The notes beneath the pieces are model-generated. The model searched no databases, was not told the DNA's origin, and was given only the letters and a program-made list of their open reading frames with translations. The translations under genes and the position numbers were made by a program. From Chloroflexi bacterium CFX4 (GTDB lineage Bacteria > Chloroflexota > Anaerolineae > Aggregatilineales > UBA2796), in NCBI GenBank assembly GCA_021404685.1, contig QWHC01000016.1, positions 26,932 to 90,931 on the forward strand: a stretch of 64,000 nt of DNA, given 5' to 3'. Positions 25,282 to 34,009 of this stretch are shown in pieces; position 1 is the first letter of the stretch; the number at the start of each line of letters is the position of its first letter.

Positions 25282-26904
25282 ATGACCGACTTCCCTACCC
25301 GCCTGCTCTGGTGGCAGCGCGGCGTTGTCTACCAAATTTACCCACGCAGCTTTATGGATGCCAACGGCGACGGCATTGGCGATCTGCGCGGTGTGCTGCA
25401 AAAGATTGACTATCTGGCTGAAACACTGGGCATAGATGCCATTTGGCTCTCGCCCTTTTTCACGTCGCCAATGGCTGATTTTGGCTATGATGTTGCTGAT
25501 TACTGCGATGTTGACCCGATCTTTGGCACGCTTGCCGATTTTGACGCCCTGCTCGCGGCGGCTCATGCGCGTGGCGTGAAAGTGTTGATTGACTTTGTGC
25601 CAAACCACAGCTCCGATCAGCACGCTTGGTTTAAGGAATCGCGCAGCGCACGCGATAATCCCAAGCGCAACTGGTACGTCTGGGCAGACCCTAAGCCTGA
25701 TGGCAGCCCTCCCAACAACTGGCTGAGTTTGTTCGGCGGCAGCGCGTGGGAATTCGACGCGCACACAGGGCAATACTACCTGCATTCCTTCCTGAAGGAA
25801 CAACCTGACCTGAATTGGCGCAACCCGGAGGTGAAGGCTGCCATGTTCGATGCCATGCGCTTCTGGCTGCGGCGCGGTGTGGATGGCTTCCGTGTGGACG
25901 TGGCGCACTTTCTGATGAAAGACCCTGAAATGCGCGATAATCCGCTAAGCGAGAGCGGCATGGCGCTCTATAAGCCGATGGGTGACTACGACTCGCAGGT
26001 TCACCTCTACGACAAAGGACATCCCGATAACCACGCACTCTACCGTGAGTTCCGTGCCGTGCTGGATGAATTCGAGCCGATCAGCCCGCGCATGGCAGTT
26101 GGCGAGATTCACATTGCCGATTGGGATGAATGGGCAACCTACTACGGCGCCAACAACGACGAACTGCACATGCCCTTTAACTTCGCCCTGATCAACACGC
26201 CGTGGCGCGCCGAGATCGTCCGTGAGGTGGTGGAGAACGTGGAGCGCGTGCTGACCAACGGACAGCAGCCGAACTACGTCTTTAGCAACCACGACGAACA
26301 CCGCATTGCCAGCCGCATTGGTGCAGAGGCAGCGCGTGCCTGTATGTTGCTGCTGCTGACACTGCGCGGCACGCCAACCATGTACTACGGCGATGAAATC
26401 GGCATGGTGGATGGCGATATTCCGCCCGAACTTGCCCAAGACCCATGGGGCAAAAATGTGCAAGGACTTGGCTTAGGGCGCGACCCTGAGCGCACGCCCA
26501 TGCAGTGGGATAGCACGCCTAACAGCGGCTTCTCGCCCGAAGGCGTTCGCACGTGGCTGCCGGTGACCGCTGACTATCCAACGCGCAACGTTGCCGCACA
26601 GCTTGCCGATCCGCACTCAATGCTCAACCTGACCCGTGCGCTGCTCAAACTGCGCCGCGAGTCGCCCGCGCTGCACGGCGGCGCTTACCGCACGCTGAGC
26701 GGCGACGCGCACACCTACGTCTTTGAGCGCACAGCAGGCGATCAGCGCTTTGTGGTTGCGATCAACTTCACGGCGGAAGCACAAACAGTGGCACTCTCAG
26801 GCGGCGGCACGCTCATCCTCTCCACAGCGCTGGATCGGGCAGATGAGGCGGTGGGCGGCACATTCAGTTTGCGCCCATATGAAGGTGTGATCATCCGCGC
26901 CTAG
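25282..26904 (+). CDS. GH13 alpha-glucosidase (oligo-1,6-glucosidase group)
   Basis: 540-residue cytoplasmic enzyme that releases glucose from the non-reducing end of alpha-glucosides. All GH13 regions are present: DFVPNHSSDQHAWF (region I), GFRVDVAH with nucleophile Asp206, acid/base Glu275 in AVGEIH, and SNHDEHR with transition-state Asp338. The N-terminal WWQRGVVYQIYPRSF and region DPERTPMQWD are typical of the alpha-glucosidase/oligo-1,6-glucosidase subfamilies. No signal peptide. Bond specificity (alpha-1,4, alpha-1,6, sucrose or trehalose) cannot be settled. It is probably a single-gene unit; the shared hairpin 26924-26953 ends the convergent pdh operon. Confidence 0.9.
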   Translation: MTDFPTRLLWWQRGVVYQIYPRSFMDANGDGIGDLRGVLQKIDYLAETLGIDAIWLSPFFTSPMADFGYDVADYCDVDPIFGTLADFDALLAAAHARGVKVLIDFVPNHSSDQHAWFKESRSARDNPKRNWYVWADPKPDGSPPNNWLSLFGGSAWEFDAHTGQYYLHSFLKEQPDLNWRNPEVKAAMFDAMRFWLRRGVDGFRVDVAHFLMKDPEMRDNPLSESGMALYKPMGDYDSQVHLYDKGHPDNHALYREFRAVLDEFEPISPRMAVGEIHIADWDEWATYYGANNDELHMPFNFALINTPWRAEIVREVVENVERVLTNGQQPNYVFSNHDEHRIASRIGAEAARACMLLLLTLRGTPTMYYGDEIGMVDGDIPPELAQDPWGKNVQGLGLGRDPERTPMQWDSTPNSGFSPEGVRTWLPVTADYPTRNVAAQLADPHSMLNLTRALLKLRRESPALHGGAYRTLSGDAHTYVFERTAGDQRFVVAINFTAEAQTVALSGGGTLILSTALDRADEAVGGTFSLRPYEGVIIRA

Positions 26905-26918
26905 CCCGAAAATTGCAC

Positions 26919-26953
26919 AAAAAAATACGGCTTCCAAGTGCGGAAGCCGTATT
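26919..26953 (-). terminator. Strong terminator of the pdh operon
   Basis: A perfect 12-bp stem (26924-26935 with 26942-26953) and six-base loop. On the minus strand it is followed by seven T residues (A-tract 26919-26925 on the plus strand), making it a classic intrinsic terminator for the minus-strand genes. It is weaker for the plus-strand GH13 gene. Confidence 0.9.
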
Positions 26954-26965
26954 GATTTACAGCCC

Positions 26966-28252
26966 TTACACCAACAAACGCATTGGATGTTCGAGCAGGG
27001 CGCGTAGTTCTTGCAGGAACAGCGCACCTTCCGCACCATCACTGACGCGGTGATCCACGCTCAGTGAAACCTTCATGCGCGTGCCGATTGTGATCTGCCC
27101 ATCCACCACCACTGGCACCTGCCGCGCTGAGGCAACCGCTAAAATGGCAGCTTCCGGCGGGCTGATGATCGCCTCGAAGTGTTCCACGTCGTAAGCGCCC
27201 AGATTGCTGACGGTGAAGGTTGCGCCTTCAATGTCCTCCGGTTTGATCTTGTTGGCACGCACATTGGCGAACATCTCTTTGTTGCGCTTGGCAAGCTGCG
27301 AGATCGCCACCTGATCGGCGTTGCGCGCCACCACATTCACCAAGCCGCCTTCAGGCAGCGCCACGGCAATCCCAATGTTGATGTACTTATAGCGCACCAA
27401 TGTATCGCCGTAGAAGTGGCTGTTCAGGTTCGGGAATTTCCGCAGGGCAAGCGCCACCGCCTTCACGATCAGATCGTTGACGGTCACCTTTTGCTCATCG
27501 GGCAAGCCACTGTTGATCTGCTTACGGAGTTCAAGCGCCGCTGCCATGTCAATTTCGCTGGTCAGGTAGAAGTGCGGAATGGTCGTTTTGCTCTCGACGG
27601 TGCGCGCTGCAATGCGTTGGCGCATCCGCGAGACAGGCTCATGCGTAATGCCTTCGCCGCTGGGTGCGGTACGCGTTGGTGCGGCACTGGGCGCTTTGGC
27701 AGGCGCGCTCAGCGATTCGGCAACCTGCTGCATAGCCGTAGGCGTAAAGCGCTCGACATCTACCTTTGTGATGCGCCCGCCGGGTCCCGTGCCGTTCACA
27801 GCGCGCAGATCAATGCCGCGCTCTTGGGCAATGCGGCGCGCAATCGGGCTTGCCTTCACGCCATCGGGCAGGTGCGGATCAGCTTCAGCGACGGGCGCGG
27901 CGGCGGCAGCAACCGCCTTTGGCGCCGGGGCAGGCGCGGCGGCTTTAGCAGGCTCTACCGCTTTGCTGGGCGCGCTCTCGGCAGCAGGCGCGGCTTTGGG
28001 CGCTGCGCCGCCACCAGCAGTATCCACATGAGCAAGCGCCATACCAACGTTCACAACATCGCCCGCGCTGACCAGCTTTTCAACCAGCACGCCGCTAAAG
28101 GGCGACTCGATCTCAATGGTTGCCTTGTCCGCCTCGACTTCGGCAATCACCTCACCGGCTTGGACGCTCTGCCCAACGTCTTTCGTCCAGTTGACGAAAG
28201 TGCCTTCTTGCATGGTTGCCCCAAGCATGGGCATTTTTACAATTTCGGACAT
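26966..28252 (-). CDS. pdhC: Dihydrolipoamide acyltransferase (E2) of a 2-oxoacid dehydrogenase complex
   Basis: 428 residues. The N-terminal lipoyl domain has the modified Lys43 in EADKATIE. An Ala/Pro-rich hinge follows, then a peripheral-subunit-binding domain (ASPIARRIAQERGID...GTGPGGRITKVDV), a second hinge and the catalytic acyltransferase domain with His401 and Asp405 in VDHRVSDGA. It moves the acyl group from E1 to CoA. It is the last gene of pdhA-pdhB-pdhC (spacing 14 bases to pdhB). Pyruvate is the likely substrate, but an acetoin or branched-chain 2-oxoacid complex is possible. No E3 gene is adjacent. Lipoylation could use the LipB encoded at 13807. Confidence 0.9.
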   Translation of the reverse strand: MSEIVKMPMLGATMQEGTFVNWTKDVGQSVQAGEVIAEVEADKATIEIESPFSGVLVEKLVSAGDVVNVGMALAHVDTAGGGAAPKAAPAAESAPSKAVEPAKAAAPAPAPKAVAAAAAPVAEADPHLPDGVKASPIARRIAQERGIDLRAVNGTGPGGRITKVDVERFTPTAMQQVAESLSAPAKAPSAAPTRTAPSGEGITHEPVSRMRQRIAARTVESKTTIPHFYLTSEIDMAAALELRKQINSGLPDEQKVTVNDLIVKAVALALRKFPNLNSHFYGDTLVRYKYINIGIAVALPEGGLVNVVARNADQVAISQLAKRNKEMFANVRANKIKPEDIEGATFTVSNLGAYDVEHFEAIISPPEAAILAVASARQVPVVVDGQITIGTRMKVSLSVDHRVSDGAEGALFLQELRALLEHPMRLLV

Positions 28253-28266
28253 GCAAACCGCCTCTC

Positions 28267-29247
28267 TTAGATGATGTCCTTAACGGCTGCGACCACTTTA
28301 TGCGCGTCGGGCAGTGCCATTAGCTCAATTTCCTTCGCGTAAGGCAGCGGCACATCCATCGCGCTGACGCGCTTGATCGGCGCATCCATGTAATCAAACA
28401 TATGCTCTTGCAACTGCGCGGCAATTTCGCTGCCAAAGCTATAGAAGGGCAGCGATTCTTCGACGATCACGCAGCGGTTGGTCTTTTTGAAGCTCTCAAA
28501 GATCAACGGCAAATCCAGCGGACGCAACCAACGCACATCCACCACCTCGCACGAGACGCCTTCCTGCGCCAGCATCTCCGCCGCGTCCAGCGACCATTCT
28601 ACGCCGCGCCCAAAGGTCACAATCGTCACGTCTTTGCCGGCGCGCTTAATATCACCCTTGCCGATGGGCAGCACAAAATCGGTATCGTCAGGGACGAGTC
28701 CCGGCTTGGAGTAGAGCGCGATCACTTCGGTGAACAGCACCGGATTGTCATCCCGAATGGCTGCCTTCAACATGCCTTTGGCATCGGCGGGCGTGGAGGG
28801 GCAGCCCAAATACATGCCGGGAAAGTGGGCAAAGATTGGCTCCGGTGTGTGTGAGTGCGTCGCGGTTGCCTGATTGCCCCAGCCCGTTGCACAGCGCATG
28901 ACCATCGGCGCCTTGAACTGTCCATCAAACATATAATGCACCTTCGCCGCATGATTGATCAGGGCGTCAAGGGCGAGAAAGGCGAAGTTAATGGTCATGA
29001 TCTCTGCCACAGGGCGCAAGCCTGCCATTGCCGCGCCAACGGCGGCGCCGGCAATCGCCATCTCGCTAATGGGTGTATCGCGGACGCGGCGTTCGCCGAA
29101 CTCATCCAAGAAGCCGCGTGTAACCTTGTGCGTGCCATCCCACGCGCCAACCTCTTGTCCCATCACAAAGACGCGCTCATCACGGATCATTTCCTCACGC
29201 AAGGCGGCGCGCAGTGCCTCGCGCATGGGGATATTCTTCTCTGCCAT
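28267..29247 (-). CDS. pdhB: 2-oxoacid (pyruvate) dehydrogenase E1 beta subunit
   Basis: 326 residues, normal for the alpha2beta2 type E1. Family landmarks: REALRAALREEM near the start, ERVRDTPISEMAIAGAAVGAAMAGLRPVAEIM, CATGWGNQATATHSHTPE, and the C-terminal transketolase domain VVDVRWLRPLDLPLI. It contributes to the thiamine diphosphate site with the alpha subunit. It lies between pdhA (27 bases upstream) and pdhC (14 bases downstream), consistent with one polycistronic transcript. Confidence 0.92.
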   Translation of the reverse strand: MAEKNIPMREALRAALREEMIRDERVFVMGQEVGAWDGTHKVTRGFLDEFGERRVRDTPISEMAIAGAAVGAAMAGLRPVAEIMTINFAFLALDALINHAAKVHYMFDGQFKAPMVMRCATGWGNQATATHSHTPEPIFAHFPGMYLGCPSTPADAKGMLKAAIRDDNPVLFTEVIALYSKPGLVPDDTDFVLPIGKGDIKRAGKDVTIVTFGRGVEWSLDAAEMLAQEGVSCEVVDVRWLRPLDLPLIFESFKKTNRCVIVEESLPFYSFGSEIAAQLQEHMFDYMDAPIKRVSAMDVPLPYAKEIELMALPDAHKVVAAVKDII

Positions 29248-29274
29248 GTTCAGGTTCGTTCCTTCGGTTATGTG

Positions 29275-30252
29275 TTAGGCGTAAACGTGGCGTGTTAAGT
29301 CCTCTGCGGTTGGCACAGGGCTTTCTTCGGCAAAGCGCACCGCTTCTTCAATGGTCGCGGCGACGGCTGGCTCAATCTTGGCAAGTTCCGCCTCAATATC
29401 GGGGAACATCTCGCGCAGCTTCTGCTCCATCACCGTTAGCGGATCGCGCTGCTGGTAAGTCCGCATTTCCTCAGCGCGCTTCATATATAGACGATCCGAG
29501 ACGCCGTGACCTTCATAGCGGTAGGTGATCGATTCGATCAGGACGGGTCCCGTCGTGCGTGCGTAATCCACTGCTTGCTGCATCACCTCGTAGACAGCGA
29601 AGAAGTCCATGCCGTCCACACGCTCAAAATCCTTCATGCCGTAGGCAATGGCGCGCTTGTGCAGCTCAGGCTGCCCGCTGGAAACTTCGACGGGCGTTCC
29701 CATGCCATAGAGGTTATTCTCGATCAGCCACACAACGGGCAAATCCCAGACTGCTGAAAGGTTCAGCGACTCGTGAAAGTAGCCGTTGTTGGTGGCACCA
29801 TCACCAATGAAGCTCACCACCACTTCGCCATCAGCGTTGTATTTCGATTTGAGCGCGATGCCGGCTGCTAAGGGCAAATGCCCACCGACAATGGCATAGC
29901 CGCCCCACATGCGGACGTTCACATCGGCAAGGTGCATCGAGCCGCCCTTGCCACCACTGACGCCGGTGCGCTTGCCCATCATCTCCGCCATCAGCCGATT
30001 CACATCTGCACCTTTTGCGATGGCAATACCGTGATCGCGGTAGGCAGTAATCACGTGGTCGGTAGGCTTGAGTGCCTTAATCGCGCCGACGCCGGTTGCC
30101 TCTTGTCCGTTGTAGAGGTGCAAATAGACGCCGCCGATCTTGCGTGCGTTGTAAAGTTCCTTGCACTTTTCCTCAAAGCGGCGGATGAGTACCATCTGGT
30201 GGTAGACTTCAATGAGTTCTGCTCTGGTCAACGTTTTGGTTAGGTCGGACAT
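29275..30252 (-). CDS. pdhA: 2-oxoacid (pyruvate) dehydrogenase E1 alpha subunit
   Basis: 325 residues. The thiamine diphosphate/Mg2+ motif is GDGATNNGYFHESLNLSAVWDLPVVWLIENN, and the phosphorylation-loop region of the family (YEGHGVSD) is present. The KRTGVSGGKGGSMH stretch is typical of PDH/acetoin E1 alpha. First gene of the operon. The 306-base upstream gap (30253-30558) contains a CRP/FNR-like palindrome 18 bases before the start, suggesting control by metabolic state. AT-rich sequence in that gap shows no other gene. Confidence 0.92.
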   Translation of the reverse strand: MSDLTKTLTRAELIEVYHQMVLIRRFEEKCKELYNARKIGGVYLHLYNGQEATGVGAIKALKPTDHVITAYRDHGIAIAKGADVNRLMAEMMGKRTGVSGGKGGSMHLADVNVRMWGGYAIVGGHLPLAAGIALKSKYNADGEVVVSFIGDGATNNGYFHESLNLSAVWDLPVVWLIENNLYGMGTPVEVSSGQPELHKRAIAYGMKDFERVDGMDFFAVYEVMQQAVDYARTTGPVLIESITYRYEGHGVSDRLYMKRAEEMRTYQQRDPLTVMEQKLREMFPDIEAELAKIEPAVAATIEEAVRFAEESPVPTAEDLTRHVYA

Positions 30253-30270
30253 TTACAATTCCCCATTGCC

Positions 30271-30286
30271 CGTGACAAATATCACG
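30271..30286. promoter_or_regulatory. CRP/FNR-like operator upstream of pdhA
   Basis: CGTGA-N6-TCACG is a perfect palindrome whose GTGA/TCAC half-sites and six-base spacing are those of CRP-family sites. Its position, 18 bases before the pdhA start codon, would suit repression or a promoter overlapping it. No regulator gene is nearby. Confidence 0.45.
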
Positions 30287-30558
30287 CCCGCGTCGCCGTC
30301 TAGCTGAAAAACACGCGCATAGCCGAGCTAAAATAGCGCTCGGCGCGAAAACTTCGCCAAACAAAAGGCGCGGCGTGCTGAATTGCCTAAGAGCATAACA
30401 CACAAGCGGGCTGCTACCAAATGCTTATTTGCGGAGCAGTGGTCAAGGTATGCAAGATGCACTAAAGGATAATCCCACCATACCCGACTTGCCCTCTTAC
30501 TAGACGTTCTGCGCGATTTGGTTTACACTCTATAACGTATTCTGCACCCGAAAGGAGT

Positions 30559-31578
30559 ATGGCGCATTGCCTGCTGTGCGCCGCAATACGCATGAATGTT
30601 CTGCCTTTACCTGCCCTTCGCTTTGCAGCCCTAAGCGGTGTGCATGAAGATCGCCCTGCCGCCCTGATTACCTCAGCCGCGGATTGGGCAACGCTGCGCG
30701 GCAGCCTGAATCTGCCGCTTTTGGTGCAAGCCGCACCGGTTGAAAATACCCGTGCTTTTTTCGATTATCTGGCGCAGAGTTTGCCCTCGGCTGTGGCGGT
30801 TATTTACACGGTGGGCAATCATCCAACAGCCCTTAACGCGGCAAAATATGTGGCAAGCCTGAGCAAAAAGCCGTTAGTTGTTGTGCCGCACACCCTGACC
30901 ACTGCCGATCTGTTTACGCCGCACATCAGCCTTGATGGTCAGAAGATTGTGACGGGCCCTGCTGCCGAAATCATCTTTGATATGCCGCTGATCAGCCAAA
31001 CGCTGCCCGCTTCTGCCGCTGTGGATGTGTTCTCGATCATCACTGCGCTGATGGACTGGGGCTACGCTGCTCAGAAGAACCAAACACACCTGGAAACGCG
31101 CTTCTTACCTTGGGCGGCTTCGATTGCGGCAAGCATCGCCTCACAGGCACTCAAGATTGCGGCGGGCGTGGGCAAAGGCGAAACGGAAGCGCTAACCAAC
31201 CTTGTAGATTTGTTATGCTTGACCGTTCAGTTAGATAATTTACTAGGGCATCAACGTGCTTCACGCGGCACAGAGCATGTGTTTGCGGAAGCCGCCGCCG
31301 CACAGCCCGAAGGCGCAGCCATTCCCTATGCGGAGCGCGTGGCAGCGGGCATTTTGCTCACCTCTGCGCTGCACAAAAAAGATGCCGCACCACTGCGGAC
31401 TGCCTTAGAGAGTGCGGGCTTGCGCCCGAATGCTGTGCCGCTTCAGGTAGCGCGTGCCACACTGAACGCCCTGCCTGCTTATGTTGCAGAACACGGCGCG
31501 CCGTTCGGCATTGCTAACGACCTTCAGCCCAATAGTGAAGAGATAGAAGGCGCGCTGCAACGGGCGGGCTTGCTTTAG
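30559..31578 (+). CDS. Degenerate Fe-ADH/glycerol-1-phosphate dehydrogenase-like protein
   Basis: 339 residues. The order of segments follows G1P dehydrogenase/AraM proteins: TVGNHPTALNAAKYVASL where active enzymes have VGGGTxxDxxKYxA, VVVPHTLTTADLFTPHISL, AVDVFSIITALMDW and ASRGTEHVF. Metal ligands Asp156 and His240 are kept, but the third histidine aligns with Tyr257 (PYAERVAAGI), and the nucleotide-binding GGG is replaced by Asn-His-Pro. It is therefore probably not an active dehydrogenase. AAAGGAG sits one base before ATG 30559, too close for normal use, so ATG 30592 is an alternative start. A HEAT-repeat gene follows after 38 bases. Confidence 0.6.
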   Translation: MAHCLLCAAIRMNVLPLPALRFAALSGVHEDRPAALITSAADWATLRGSLNLPLLVQAAPVENTRAFFDYLAQSLPSAVAVIYTVGNHPTALNAAKYVASLSKKPLVVVPHTLTTADLFTPHISLDGQKIVTGPAAEIIFDMPLISQTLPASAAVDVFSIITALMDWGYAAQKNQTHLETRFLPWAASIAASIASQALKIAAGVGKGETEALTNLVDLLCLTVQLDNLLGHQRASRGTEHVFAEAAAAQPEGAAIPYAERVAAGILLTSALHKKDAAPLRTALESAGLRPNAVPLQVARATLNALPAYVAEHGAPFGIANDLQPNSEEIEGALQRAGLL

Positions 31579-31616
31579 ATAATCAGCGCTTACCGTTAAC
31601 TTTGAGGAGTGGCGCT

Positions 31617-32579
31617 ATGGCGGCACCGAATATTTGGCTTTTGCAGACCAAACGTGATGTGGACGGCTTGATTGCTGCACTGCGCTACACAGATCCCTCT
31701 GTGCGGCGTGGCGCAGTGGCTGCCTTGCGTGCGCTGAGCGCATGGCAGGCTGTGCCAGCCTTGCAGGCGCAGTTGATCATCGAAAATGACTGGCAGGTTC
31801 ACGCGGCAATCTCAGCCGCACTTCAATACCTTGATCACGATCTGCACGTTGAACTCATGGTGAAAAACCGTGATGTGCGCGGCTTAACCAAGATGCTGAA
31901 CAGCGTCCGCCACGAGGATATTATCACCGCGTGCGAGGCACTCGGCGACCTAGGTGATCGGCACGCTGCCGAGCCGCTGATCATGGTCTTTCGCAACCTT
32001 GCTCAGCCCGCTAAAGTGCGCCTTGCCGCTGCGGAGGCGCTCATCAAGCTGGAGAGCGCGCCCGCCGTTGTGACGCTGCTCGCCGCGTTGCGCCGCAACG
32101 ACTGGCAAGTGCGCCGCAATGCCGCCGCTGTGCTTGGGCAGCTAAAAGCAGTCTGGGCAACCGAACCACTCATCAACGCCCTGAAAGACCCTTCGCCCAT
32201 TGTGGCGAAGACCGCCGCCGCCGCCTTAAAATACATCGGTACGCCGGAGGCAGTCCTTGCCGCGAAACAATTCGAGGCAGCCCAACCGCCATCGGAACCA
32301 GCGGCACAGCCGCGCAGCAGCACCAGTCGTCTGGCAACCCGCACCCAAACGGGCGGCTTGCCGCGCCGTGAGACGGATAAACTTCAGACGACCACTGTAA
32401 CGGCTGCACCCACCGAACGCAGCGGCGGCACAGCCCCCTTGCCCAAGCTACCTGATCACAAAGTGGATACGCGCCCGCTGCCGCCGCCGCCTGCGCCTGA
32501 GCCGCGCCGTTTTTCCACCCTGAGCAAGTTCGATTCGCTCTCCCGCCCGCCCGATCCTGAAAAGCCGCCCAAACCGTAA
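31617..32579 (+). CDS. HEAT-repeat (PBS lyase-like) protein with proline-rich tail
   Basis: 320 residues from ATG 31617, which has GAGGAG (31604-31609) seven bases upstream; a TTG in frame at 31602 overlaps that ribosome site and is unlikely. Residues 1-215 hold about six HEAT-like helix pairs (VRRGAVAALRALSAWQAVPAL, KVRLAAAEALIKLESAPAVVTLL, QVRRNAAAVLGQLKAVWATEPLI). The last ~100 residues are disordered and rich in Pro, Thr and Arg. It probably acts as a protein-binding scaffold. It sits behind the degenerate Fe-ADH-like gene and ahead of the polysaccharide cluster, with a 137-base gap before the latter. Confidence 0.75.
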   Translation: MAAPNIWLLQTKRDVDGLIAALRYTDPSVRRGAVAALRALSAWQAVPALQAQLIIENDWQVHAAISAALQYLDHDLHVELMVKNRDVRGLTKMLNSVRHEDIITACEALGDLGDRHAAEPLIMVFRNLAQPAKVRLAAAEALIKLESAPAVVTLLAALRRNDWQVRRNAAAVLGQLKAVWATEPLINALKDPSPIVAKTAAAALKYIGTPEAVLAAKQFEAAQPPSEPAAQPRSSTSRLATRTQTGGLPRRETDKLQTTTVTAAPTERSGGTAPLPKLPDHKVDTRPLPPPPAPEPRRFSTLSKFDSLSRPPDPEKPPKP

Positions 32580-32716
32580 AAAAGGCGTTTCGGCGAATAC
32601 TCACTCTGTGAAAAAGGTATAAAAAATGCGCGTTTTGCCGCTTCTTGCGGTAAAATGCGCTATAGGCTGCCTAAAATCAGAGAAGCCTTCAGTTAAATCA
32701 AGCTGGGAACACACGC

Positions 32717-34009
32717 ATGGAATTACGGCACTATCTGGAAATCTTGATTAAGCGTTGGTGGTTGATCGTGCCGCTAACTTTAATCTCACTAACGCTTGCC
32801 ATGTTCTGGAGCTATTCACGCCCGCTGGTCTATCAATCCACTGCCACCTACGTTACGCGCTTCGGCGAAGGCTTGACCAGCGTCGGCGATACCTTGTATG
32901 CCCTCGATACCTTCACCGGTCGCCAACGCCTCTTTGTAACCTACTGCGAAGTGATGAAAAGCCGCACCGTTGTAGACCGCGCCATGCAGATCGGGAACAT
33001 TGACCCCGCCCTCATTGACTGGGAACTCTATAGCGTTGCGTGCAATGTGTTGCCCGAAGCAAACGTGATTATGGTCATTGTGCGCGGACCGAACGCCTCG
33101 TTGGTTGGGCGGCTGGCAGAGGCAATTGGCGTGGCTGGCACAGCACGCGCCGGGCAGCTTTACAGCTTTGTCGGTCTGGAAGAGCTGGACGCGCCGGAAG
33201 TGGAAGAAGCACCCGGCAACCGCTCGCAGCAGGGCATTTTGGGCGGCATGATCGGCTTTGTGATGGGCGTTGGCTTGGCATTTATGCTGGAATACCTCCG
33301 CAGCCCAACCGAGCGCATCGAGATGGCATCTATTCGCCATCCCAAGCTGGGCATCTACAATGAGCGTTATTTCCAACAGCGCTTGGCAGAAGAAATTAAC
33401 CGCGCCCGTTCGCGCAACCGCCCGCTCAGCATGACGCTGTTGCGCCTCATCCCAACTGAGGATTTCTCGCTGCTGCCCGATACGGTGGAAGATACTTTGC
33501 TGCGCGCCGCCGCCTTGCGGATGCAAGATAAAATCCGCGCCGGCGATATTATTGCCTACCTAGGGCGCTACACCTTTGCCATCCTGCTGCCCGAAACGCC
33601 CGGTCACGAGGCAGAACGCATTGTCGAGAAACTGCACCAAGATATTCGCACACATACCTTTAATGTGGATGCCTATATCGCTAACTTCATGGCGAATTCA
33701 GGCGTAGTGGAGAGCAGCGGCGGCACCCTCGATCTGCAAGCGATGCTGACAAAGGCAAATGAAGCGCTGCAAACTGCCCGCCAAGCCGGCGAGAACAACG
33801 TGCATCTCATCCGCACCTCAGCCCAACCATTCGCCTTAGATGCCCAAATCAGTGAGCCTGAAACGCCCGTTTTTGGCGATGAGATGAATATGCCCTTCAC
33901 CAGCAGCGAGTTAGACCGCCTGCTTGAGGAAGGCGCGCCGCCAAACAGCCCGCCTTCGCGCACCGTAGATATGCGTGCCGAACAGCCTGATGAGCGCCGC
34001 GACCAATGA
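32717..34009 (+). CDS. Wzz-type chain-length protein fused to a degenerate GGDEF domain
   Basis: 430 residues. N-terminal Wzz domain: MELRHYLEILIKRWWLIVP, first membrane helix at about 14-33 and second at about 174-195 (GGMIGFVMGVGLAFML), bounding a periplasmic part. From about residue 210 a GGDEF-like fold follows (GIYNERYFQQRLAEEINRARSRNRPLSMTLLRL...GDIIAYLGRYTFAILLPET). The active-site GGDEF is replaced by GRYTF, so it cannot make c-di-GMP in the usual way and may bind a nucleotide or partner. Disordered acidic tail. Wzz proteins control polysaccharide length with Wzy polymerases; the next gene (ATGA overlap) is such a membrane protein. The tyrosine-kinase partner domain often fused to Wzz is absent. 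Confidence 0.75.
   Translation: MELRHYLEILIKRWWLIVPLTLISLTLAMFWSYSRPLVYQSTATYVTRFGEGLTSVGDTLYALDTFTGRQRLFVTYCEVMKSRTVVDRAMQIGNIDPALIDWELYSVACNVLPEANVIMVIVRGPNASLVGRLAEAIGVAGTARAGQLYSFVGLEELDAPEVEEAPGNRSQQGILGGMIGFVMGVGLAFMLEYLRSPTERIEMASIRHPKLGIYNERYFQQRLAEEINRARSRNRPLSMTLLRLIPTEDFSLLPDTVEDTLLRAAALRMQDKIRAGDIIAYLGRYTFAILLPETPGHEAERIVEKLHQDIRTHTFNVDAYIANFMANSGVVESSGGTLDLQAMLTKANEALQTARQAGENNVHLIRTSAQPFALDAQISEPETPVFGDEMNMPFTSSELDRLLEEGAPPNSPPSRTVDMRAEQPDERRDQ

Noticed and set aside
27179..28270. 363-codon plus-strand frame opposite pdhC
   Set aside because: Shadow of the Ala-rich acyltransferase gene; no start context and no domain.
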